DNA of 33,852 nucleotides from Hyphomicrobiales bacterium. Its GTDB lineage: Bacteria; Pseudomonadota; Alphaproteobacteria; Rhizobiales; Beijerinckiaceae. Positions 25,047 to 31,999 of the stretch are shown piece after piece. Each line of letters begins with the position of its first letter. The stretch's first letter is position 1. The notes below the pieces were generated by a model. It searched no databases, was not told the origin of the DNA, and was given only the letters and a program-made list of their open reading frames with translations. Location: the NCBI GenBank assembly GCA_027483505.1, contig JAIXUP010000015.1, forward strand, positions 1 through 33,852, given 5' to 3'. A program made the position numbers and the translations under genes.

Positions 25047-26336
25047 GTGGTGACTCGCGTGGCAAAAGTTCCTCCCTCTTCAAGATACGATACCGGCCTG
25101 GTGACTTTGCGCCGATCGACCATTGTCGTCAGCCTGTTTGCGGCGACCATGTTGACCGGCTGGAGCGCCGGGGCAACCTGGTTGCTGCTCTCGAAAGACA
25201 GCTTCGGCGCTCACATGATCAGGCGGGAGACTGCCAGGCAGTACGCGTATGAAGACCGTATCTCGTCTCTCAAGACGGAAATCGACAAGCTCTCCAGCCG
25301 GCAACTTGTTGACCAGGACGGCGTGGAGGCTCGCGTCGCCGAACTCGTGACCCGGCAGACCCAGCTCGAGACGCGGCAGGCGATCGTCGCCGCGCTCACC
25401 GACAGCGTCAGCGCCAACCAGATCGCCGCCGGACGCCCGGCCCGGATGCCGATTGCGCCGCAGCCATCGGTCGCCGCAGACACGACATCGAGCGTGAGCA
25501 GCTTTGCTCCGACGCAGCGACCGATGCCCGTGCCCGACATGCCGGGACTGAGGCGCGAAACCGATCGTCGCAATCTGACTTCCGCTGGCTGGGAGCAGAG
25601 CGCAGTTGAATCGCCGCCGAAGGTCGATGACACGCTCGCACTGGTGGATCGCCGGCTTGCCGCCGTGCAGGCAGAGCAGATCAAGGCGCTCAACCGCCTT
25701 GAGGCGTCGGTTCTCGGCGCGCATTCATCGCTTCGTACGGTCGTCGCGGAGGTTGGGCTTGATCCCGACCGGATTGCGGGGATGACTCCCCGCCCCGGCC
25801 AGGGCGGACCGTTCATCCCGGCCGTGGTCGATCCAAAGGCAGGCGCGTTCGAAGCCTCGGTGGTGCGTCTTCAGCCACGCCTCGCCGCCGTCGAGCGCCT
25901 GCGGTCAACCGTAAACGGTTTGCCGCTCCGCCGCCCCGTCCCGCATGATGTTGAGCAATCAAGTTCGTTCGGACACCGGGTCGACCCGTTCACGCGCAGC
26001 CTTGCCATGCATTCCGGCCTCGATTTCAGGGCGGAGCACGGCACGCTCGTCAGGGCTGCGGCCCCGGGTCGCGTCGTGGCGGCCGAGTACTCCGGCGGCT
26101 ATGGCAACATGGTCGAGATCGAGCACGCCAACGGCATCTCGACGCGCTATGCGCATCTTTCACACATTGCTGTCAGCGAAGGACAACAGGTCGCGGTTGG
26201 CTCGCCCCTCGGGCGCGTCGGGTCGACAGGCCGCTCGACCGGCCCGCACTTGCACTACGAGACCCGGATCGACGGCGAGGCTGTCGATCCGCAGCGGTTC
26301 CTCAGGGCCGGCCAGCGTTTTCTGGGCAGCAACTGA
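25047..26336 (+). CDS. M23 family metallopeptidase (LytM domain) with membrane anchor and coiled coil
   Basis: A 429-aa envelope protein. One membrane segment spans about residues 25-48, followed by a probable coiled coil (about 60-115) and a Pro/Ser-rich linker. The C-terminal M23/LytM domain runs from about 306. Zinc-ligand motifs are complete: HSGLD (His322, Asp326) and HLH (401-403), so it should be an active peptidoglycan endopeptidase rather than a degenerate activator. It starts with GTG (tandem GTGs at 25047 and 25050) without a clear ribosome site. The 103-bp upstream gap holds the direct repeat CCTAAT-GATG-CCTAAT and GATTA/TAATC arms, of unknown meaning. It converges on prfB with a 13-bp gap. 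A role in cell-wall remodelling or division fits the nearby PBP1A and amidase. Confidence 0.92.
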   Translation: MVTRVAKVPPSSRYDTGLVTLRRSTIVVSLFAATMLTGWSAGATWLLLSKDSFGAHMIRRETARQYAYEDRISSLKTEIDKLSSRQLVDQDGVEARVAELVTRQTQLETRQAIVAALTDSVSANQIAAGRPARMPIAPQPSVAADTTSSVSSFAPTQRPMPVPDMPGLRRETDRRNLTSAGWEQSAVESPPKVDDTLALVDRRLAAVQAEQIKALNRLEASVLGAHSSLRTVVAEVGLDPDRIAGMTPRPGQGGPFIPAVVDPKAGAFEASVVRLQPRLAAVERLRSTVNGLPLRRPVPHDVEQSSSFGHRVDPFTRSLAMHSGLDFRAEHGTLVRAAAPGRVVAAEYSGGYGNMVEIEHANGISTRYAHLSHIAVSEGQQVAVGSPLGRVGSTGRSTGPHLHYETRIDGEAVDPQRFLRAGQRFLGSN

Positions 26337-26349
26337 CGGCTCAGAGTGA

Positions 26350-27481
26350 TCAGTCGACGTCGCTGACGTCGCCGATCGTCGTTCCGTATACCCGCTGCGC
26401 GAGTGACGCCTCCATGAACGCGTCAAGATCGCCGTCCAGCACATCGGACGGACTGGTCGAGGTCGCGCCGGTGCGCAGGTCCTTCACAAGCTGGTAGGGC
26501 TGCAGCACGTAGGATCGGATCTGGTGGCCCCAACCGATGTCCGTCTTGGAGGCGGCGACGGCGTTGGCCTTCTCCTCGCGCTTCTTCAGTTCCATTTCGT
26601 ACAGCCGCGCGCGCAGCATGTCCCAGGCCTTCGCCTTGTTCTTGTGCTGCGAACGCTCCTGCTGGCAGCCCACGACAATGCCGCTGGGGATGTGGGTTAT
26701 GCGCACGGCCGAATCGGTAGTGTTGATGTGCTGTCCGCCTGCGCCCTGGGCACGGAAGGTGTCGATGCGGCAGTCCGACTCCTTGATGTCGATGACGATG
26801 CGGTCATCGATCACCGGATAGACCCAGGCGGAAGCGAAGCTGGTCTGGCGGCGGGCGTTCGAATCGAAGGGCGAGATCCGAACCAGCCGATGGACGCCCG
26901 ACTCGGTCTTCATCCAGCCATAAGCGTTGTGGCCCTTGACGAGCAGCGTGGCCGACTTGATGCCCGCTGTATCGCCCGCTTGGCTTTCCAGCAACTCGAC
27001 CTTGTATTTGCGCCGCTCGGCCCAGCGGCTGTACATGCGCACGAGCATTTCGGCCCAATCCTGGCTCTCTGTGCCCCCGGCGCCGGGATGGATCTCGATG
27101 TAGGTGTCATTCTGGTCGGCTTCGCCTGACAGCAGGGTCTCGACCTGCCGGCGTGCGGCCTCGGTGCTAACCGCCCGGATCGACTCCTCGCCCTCGGTGA
27201 TGGTGGCTGCGTCGCCTTCCATTTCGCCCAGTTCGATCAACGTCTTGGCGTCATCGAGATCGCGTTCCAGCTTGCCGATGCCGGTGATCTGATCATCGAG
27301 CGTGGTGCGCTCGCGCATGATTTTCTGCGCCAGTTCGGCGTCGTTCCAAAGATCGGGATCTTCGGCCTGGGCGTTCAGTTCCGCCAGACGTTTGACGGCT
27401 GCATCGTAGTCAAAGATGCCTCCTCAGCAGCCCTATCGACTGCTTGGCGGCTTCCGCGAGGGATTCGATTTCAGGGCGCAT
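26350..27481 (-). CDS. prfB: Peptide chain release factor 2, with programmed +1 frameshift
   Basis: RF2 recognises UGA and UAA stop codons. The gene is read in two frames. An ATG at 27481 opens 23 codons that end at an in-frame TGA (27412-27410), and a +1 slip at CTT continues from GAC at 27411 to the stop at 26350, giving 376 aa in all. The RF2-specific SPF anticodon tripeptide is at about residues 203-205 and the catalytic GGQ at 248-250 (GAGGQH). The residue matching E. coli RF2 position 246 is Ala. A start at 27318 would lose the N-terminal domain and is wrong. It is downstream of mrcA on the same strand (108-bp gap). Regulation is autogenous: low RF2 slows termination at the UGA and favours the frameshift. 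Confidence 0.97.
27410..27424 (-). promoter_or_regulatory. prfB: prfB programmed +1 frameshift site
   Basis: Read on the minus strand, AGGAGG (27424-27419) is followed by a 3-nt spacer, CTT, and TGA with a C after it. This matches the arrangement known from E. coli prfB (internal Shine-Dalgarno, 3 nt, CUU UGA C). The zero frame stops at the UGA, and the +1 frame carries the rest of RF2. Confidence 0.95.
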
Positions 27482-27561
27482 GGTCTGGTGGGTCTTCCCG
27501 TGATCAAAACAGATCGACCGGATCGAAGAACGACCCGGCCGGTGCTCACTTAGGTTGCTGC

Positions 27562-27583
27562 GGTCCGCCTGTAAAGGCGAACC
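27562..27583 (-). repeat. Hairpin between mrcA and prfB
   Basis: A 22-nt element has outer GGT/ACC arms, one mismatch, then a perfect 5-bp stem (CGCCT/AGGCG) with a GTAA loop. It lies just after the mrcA stop in the 108-bp gap before prfB. No U-tract follows, so partial termination or mRNA processing between the two genes is only a possibility. Confidence 0.35.
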
Positions 27584-27589
27584 GGGATA

Positions 27590-30037
27590 TCAGTAGAGGC
27601 CGCCAGTGCCCGAGCCGACATTGCGGTCCGCCTCAGGGCTGACGCTGATGCCGCGCCTGCCGTCCGTGGCGGACAGTCCGATGATCGAGTAGCTGTCAGG
27701 CGGGGCTGTTCCGGGCTTGAACGCTTCCAGGAAGCTCCCTGCCCCGCTGCTGCGCATGCCAGTCCGGAGATCAACCGGGATCAGCTTGATGTTGGCCGGA
27801 ACACGGAACGGCGTGTCCGGTTTGTCGCGCAGGGCCTGGCGCATGAAGTCGCGGAACACAGGCGCGGCGTACTGCCCGGCGGTGGCCGAGTCGCCAAGCG
27901 ATTTGGGCTTGTCGAAGCCCAGGTACACGCCCACCGCGAGGTCTGGCGAGAAGCCGACGAACCAGACGTCCTTGGCCTCGTTGGTTGTGCCTGTCTTGCC
28001 CGCCAGGCGCTTGCCGACATCCTTGATCACGGTTGCCGTGCCACGCTGAACCACGCCTTCAAGCATCGAGGTCATCTGGTAGGCCGTCAGCGGATCAAGC
28101 ACCTGCTCGCGGTTGTCGACAAGGCGCGGCTCCCGCTGGTTCGACCAAGTCGGGGCAGCGCAGCCCTCGCAGACACGCTCGTCATGACGGTAGATGGTGG
28201 CGCCCCAGCGGTCCTGGATCCGGTCGATCAGCGTCGGCTTGATGCGGCGCCCGCCGTTGGCCAGCATGGCGTAGCCGGTGGTCATCCGCATGACGGTGGT
28301 TTCACCTGCGCCGAGCGACATCGAGAGCACCGGCAGCATGTCGTCGTAGACGCCGAAACGCCGTGCGTACTCAGCCACCAGCGGCATGCCGACGTCCTTG
28401 GCGAGGCGCACGGTCATCAAGTTCTTGGAATGCTCGATGCCGAAGCGCAGCGTGCGCGGACCCGCCGGCTTGCCGTCGTAATTGTCCGGCTTCCAGACGC
28501 CCAGGCCACCTCCCTGATCGATTTCGATCGGGCCGTCGAGCACGATGCTGGAGGGCGTATAGCCATTGTCGAGCGCCGTCGCGTAGACGAACGGCTTGAA
28601 CGACGAGCCGGGCTGGCGAAGCGCCTGTGTCGCGCGGTTGAACTCGGACTGGTCGTAGGAAAAGCCGCCGACCATCGCGAAGACGCGACCCGTATGCGGG
28701 TCCATGACGACGATCGACCCATTCACTTCGGGCAATTGCCGCAGGCGGCCAAGGCCCGGACGATTTTCGACAGGCTCGACATAGACGACATCGCCGACAC
28801 TCAGCACCTGACGCACATTGCGGCGCGTCCAGCGATAGCCTTCCGGATTGATCGTCAGTATGTCGCGCTGTTCGGAGATGACGTTGCCCGCTTCGCGCCG
28901 GGGCTGGAGCCCGACCCGCGCGCTGTCAGCCGTCACTTCGGTGACGACTGCGAGACGCCACGGCTGAACATCCGCCAGCGCCGGCAGCGCAGCAAGCGGC
29001 AGGCCCCAGTCACGGCCGGCGATGTCGATCTTCTGGGTGGCGCCGCGCCAGCCGCGCACCTCGTCGTAACGCACCAGACCGTCCACCAGGGCCTTGCGGG
29101 CCATGAACTGCATCTTGGGGTCAATCGTCGTGCGGACCGACAGGCCGCCTTCGTACACCTTCTTCTCGCCGTAGCGCTCGGCCAGATCGCGGCGGACTTC
29201 CTCGGCGAAGAAACCGGCGGCGATGTTGTTCGGCGAAATATTGCGCGGCTGAACGCCGAGCGGCAGCTTCTTGGCCGCCTCGACATCCTCACGTTTGGCC
29301 GTTCCATCCACGGCCATGCGTTCCAGCACGTAGTTCCGGCGTTCAATGGCGCGGTCGCGGTTGCGGAATGGATGCAGTTCGCTCGGAGCCTTCGGCAACG
29401 CCGCCAGATAAGCCGCTTCGTGCAACTGGAGCTCGTGGACCGACTTGCCGAAATAATCGAGCGCCGCCGCAGCGATGCCATGGCTCAGGCGCCCGGGCGT
29501 CACGGCCCCCAGATAGATCTCGTTGAGATAGAGCTCGAGGATCTTGTCCTTCGAATAGGTCGCCTCCATCCGCATCGCGACCAGCGCCTCGCGGATCTTG
29601 CGGTCGAACGAGCGTTCATCGCCGACGAGGAAGTTCTTGGCGACCTGCTGCGTGATGGTCGAGCCGCCCTGAAGGCGACGGTTGGAGCCGCGGTTGCGGA
29701 AGCTGGCGACAACGGCGCGCACAAGCCCTTCCGGATCGACGCCGGCATGCCTGTAGAAGTTCTTGTCTTCGGCGGCGAGATAGGCGTTGATCACGAGCCT
29801 AGGGACCGCCTGGATCGGCAGATATAGACGGCGCTCCTTGGCGTACTCAGCAATCAGGCTGCCGTCGCCGGCATGGACGCGGCTCATAACCGGCGGCTCG
29901 TAATTCCTCAGCTGCGCATAGTCGGGCAGATCCTTGGAATAGTGCCAGATCACCAGAGCCACTGCTGCAATGCCGAGCAGGAAGACAACGGCGCCGACAG
30001 CAAACAGCCAGCCGAAGAATCTCAGGACAAACCGCAT
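27590..30037 (-). CDS. mrcA: Penicillin-binding protein 1A (bifunctional glycosyltransferase/transpeptidase)
   Basis: An 815-aa class A PBP that polymerises and cross-links peptidoglycan. A membrane anchor spans residues 10-32. The GT51 domain has catalytic Glu90 (AAEDKNFYRH) and GGSTITQQVAKN at 124-135. The transpeptidase domain has SxxK with Ser478 (GSSFKPF), SKN at 537-539 and KTGT at 681-684. The insertion between the domains (about 330-430) is typical of PBP1A in Gram-negative bacteria. A CEGC pair (623-626) lies between the SxN and KTG motifs. The ATG at 30037 has GAGG at a good distance. It lies between the amidase (upstream) and prfB (downstream) on the same strand. Confidence 0.97.
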   Translation of the reverse strand: MRFVLRFFGWLFAVGAVVFLLGIAAVALVIWHYSKDLPDYAQLRNYEPPVMSRVHAGDGSLIAEYAKERRLYLPIQAVPRLVINAYLAAEDKNFYRHAGVDPEGLVRAVVASFRNRGSNRRLQGGSTITQQVAKNFLVGDERSFDRKIREALVAMRMEATYSKDKILELYLNEIYLGAVTPGRLSHGIAAAALDYFGKSVHELQLHEAAYLAALPKAPSELHPFRNRDRAIERRNYVLERMAVDGTAKREDVEAAKKLPLGVQPRNISPNNIAAGFFAEEVRRDLAERYGEKKVYEGGLSVRTTIDPKMQFMARKALVDGLVRYDEVRGWRGATQKIDIAGRDWGLPLAALPALADVQPWRLAVVTEVTADSARVGLQPRREAGNVISEQRDILTINPEGYRWTRRNVRQVLSVGDVVYVEPVENRPGLGRLRQLPEVNGSIVVMDPHTGRVFAMVGGFSYDQSEFNRATQALRQPGSSFKPFVYATALDNGYTPSSIVLDGPIEIDQGGGLGVWKPDNYDGKPAGPRTLRFGIEHSKNLMTVRLAKDVGMPLVAEYARRFGVYDDMLPVLSMSLGAGETTVMRMTTGYAMLANGGRRIKPTLIDRIQDRWGATIYRHDERVCEGCAAPTWSNQREPRLVDNREQVLDPLTAYQMTSMLEGVVQRGTATVIKDVGKRLAGKTGTTNEAKDVWFVGFSPDLAVGVYLGFDKPKSLGDSATAGQYAAPVFRDFMRQALRDKPDTPFRVPANIKLIPVDLRTGMRSSGAGSFLEAFKPGTAPPDSYSIIGLSATDGRRGISVSPEADRNVGSGTGGLY

Positions 30038-30111
30038 CTTGGCCTCTGCTCAAACCGTGGTGTCAGACGGCGGCGTCACTTGCAGCATGACGTGATTCCG
30101 CTTCGAAAAAC

Positions 30112-30148
30112 CTAGCCATGGTTTATGAATGGTTTCGTAACCAGCTAG
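30112..30148 (-). terminator. Possible intrinsic terminator after the amidase gene
   Basis: In the leftward direction the outer arms GCTAG/CTAGC, with inner GGTT/AACC pairs, enclose a loop, and the run GTTTTTC follows directly. The stem is imperfect (one unpaired A against a CAT bulge), so it would be a weak terminator in the 147-bp gap between amiC and mrcA. The rest of the gap, down to the mrcA start, should hold the mrcA promoter, which I cannot place. Confidence 0.35.
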
Positions 30149-30184
30149 CACGCGCACCGTCGCAAATCCACAGATGGAGAAACT

Positions 30185-31525
30185 TTACGGTGAAAACGAG
30201 GCACCGTTGCGGCGGCCCTGCAAACCGGAGCGGAAATGACCATGGACAGCGCGTCCGATCGCGGTCGCTGCGCTTTTCTGCCACTCTGGCGAGGTAAGCA
30301 ACGCGATGTCGCCCTTGCTGGAGAGATAGCCCAGTTCGATCAGCAGGGATGGCACATCCGGGGCCGTCAGGACCCTGAACCCGGCCGACCGCTGCGGAAT
30401 GCGGTGCATCCTGACGCTCCCGCTCATTTCGGTCACGAGCCGGGTGGCCACCGCGCCAGACATCGCCCGGGTCTCGCGGCGGGTCAGGTCCATCAGAATG
30501 TCCATGACCTCCTCGCTGGGCTGAGCCGTTTCCGCGCCGCCGGACGCGTCCGCAGCATTCTCCTTCTGCGCAAGGCGGGCTGATTCGGCATCTGTGGCCC
30601 GCTCCGAGCCGGTGTAGACGGTGGCCCCCCTCACCTCCTGCGCGGCCGACAGCGAGTCGGCGTGAAGCGAAATGAACAGGTCGGCGCGGGCTTCGCGCGC
30701 AATCCGCACCCGCTCCGAAAGGCTGAGAAAGCGGTCGTCGCTGCGCGTCATGATCACACGCAGCGTGCCGCTGGATTCCAGTTGGGTCCGCAACTGCGTG
30801 GCGATGGCGAGCACGAGGGTCTTCTCGGCAATGCCGCCGGAGGCGACAGCGCCGGAGTCGATGCCGCCATGGCCCGGATCGATGACAACCAGCGGCCTTG
30901 TGTCATTCGTCGGCCGGGTCTCCCCCTGCAACGGAGCGAGGGCGGCCGCCGCGCGCTGCTCCGCGCCCTGCAGGACGGCGCGCTCGAAATCCTCGGCACC
31001 GGTCGCCGCGAAATCGATGACCATGTCCACAATGCCGTCGGCGCGCTTCGTCTGCCGGATCGTGTTCACCCGCGCGGCTGCTCCGAGATCGAACACCAGC
31101 CGTGACCGGCCGGGCGCGACAAGACCGGCGCGAAAGCCTGTGACCAGGCCGCGCTGGCGCGTCCTTGATTGCGCCGCCTGGAAGGTGACCTCCGGCAGGT
31201 CGACGGTGATGCGCATCGGCTGGCTGAGGACGGAGATGGTCGTCGCCACCTCCTGTGACAGGGCGATCTGGAAGCGTGCCGTGCGCTCGGTGCTGTCAAG
31301 GCGCAGGTCGACGCCGGCAACCGGGCCGGCGGCCTGGACGGCCATCGCATGCTGGTCGAGCCGCGCGCCGGCCTGCGTCTGCGCCGCAGCAAACCGGATT
31401 GGGTTGGCGCTGAGGACGGCGAGCGCAAGGAGCGCCAGCAGCCTGTAATGCCACGACCGCTGACTTGCCACCTTCAATGCCTGCCCTGAACCGGCAGAAT
31501 GTCGTAAAAGCTTGCCAATCACCAT
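30185..31525 (-). CDS. amiC: N-acetylmuramoyl-L-alanine amidase, AmiC type (AMIN + Amidase_3)
   Basis: A periplasmic amidase that cuts the bond between MurNAc and the peptide stem, mainly at division sites. I start it at the ATG at 31525 (446 aa), which gives a signal-like N-terminus: basic residues, a hydrophobic LLALLALAVLSA stretch and an AAAQ cleavage-like site. The ATG at 31591 would add 22 polar residues in front and is less likely. An AMIN domain occupies roughly the first third. The catalytic domain shows the zinc ligands in DPGHGG, the Glu of GIAEKT, SLHAD, and the catalytic Glu in LIELGYLSS. Such amidases are activated by LytM-type proteins; the M23 gene nearby is an attractive but unproven partner. 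Confidence 0.94.
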   Translation of the reverse strand: MVIGKLLRHSAGSGQALKVASQRSWHYRLLALLALAVLSANPIRFAAAQTQAGARLDQHAMAVQAAGPVAGVDLRLDSTERTARFQIALSQEVATTISVLSQPMRITVDLPEVTFQAAQSRTRQRGLVTGFRAGLVAPGRSRLVFDLGAAARVNTIRQTKRADGIVDMVIDFAATGAEDFERAVLQGAEQRAAAALAPLQGETRPTNDTRPLVVIDPGHGGIDSGAVASGGIAEKTLVLAIATQLRTQLESSGTLRVIMTRSDDRFLSLSERVRIAREARADLFISLHADSLSAAQEVRGATVYTGSERATDAESARLAQKENAADASGGAETAQPSEEVMDILMDLTRRETRAMSGAVATRLVTEMSGSVRMHRIPQRSAGFRVLTAPDVPSLLIELGYLSSKGDIALLTSPEWQKSAATAIGRAVHGHFRSGLQGRRNGASFSP

Positions 31526-31999
31526 GCTCTGTCTGTATGGGATTCTTGGATGCTGTGCAGCGTCATTTGATCCTGGATCGTTTAAGCGCAAGTTGGGCTG
31601 GCGTTTCGGGATCGCGACATCGCAGCGGGACGAAGCTTTTCGTTCTGGCTGGGACTGCCCGGTGAGCCGTAGTCAAACAGATCGTGCGTGGCTGTGGCGG
31701 AGACTGCAAAACGGAACTTGTCCGTGCCTCCGCCCTGCCGCAATCGTGAATTCGGGGTTCCGCGGATGCGGGGTCCTTCAGGTTTGGGTCGAAATGTCGA
31801 GGGTCCTGGCGCAATCGCGCCGCCTTTCCCGTTTGAAGACACAGCATGAGCCGCGCGACTGCGGCGATGTTGCCGCGACCCTGTTTTCTCCCACAACATT
31901 GGCCGGCTCCGTCCGGCCTCGCCCCAGTCTGTTGCGCCGACTTCAGCCGTTCGCGGCTGCGGGTCCGGCGCGCGCTGTGGCGCATCAAGGTTCAGCACC
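31526..31999. promoter_or_regulatory. Divergent intergenic region between amiC and rne
   Basis: This 474-bp gap between two divergent core genes has no convincing gene; the open frames in it lack ribosome sites or family features. It must hold the promoters of amiC and rne, but I could not pick a good -10/-35 pair on either strand. A perfect inverted repeat (GGCCGG/CCGGCC, 6-nt loop) is at 31901-31918, and a larger stem structure is at 31934-31971, both in the probable rne leader. Confidence 0.5.
31934..31971 (+). promoter_or_regulatory. Structured element in the rne 5' leader
   Basis: The inner stem CAGCCG-TTCG-CGGCTG (31944-31959) is perfect and capped by a UUCG tetraloop, one of the most stable RNA loops. 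Outer arms GCGCCG-AC and GT-C-CGGCGC enclose it with one bulged C. The element ends 28 nt before the rne ATG. RNase E mRNA is autoregulated through leader hairpins in E. coli; a similar role here is an inference. Confidence 0.5.

Noticed and set aside
28184..29827. A 547-aa plus-strand open frame opposite mrcA
   Set aside because: PBP1A motifs on the minus strand are complete; this frame is a shadow without a ribosome site or recognisable domain.
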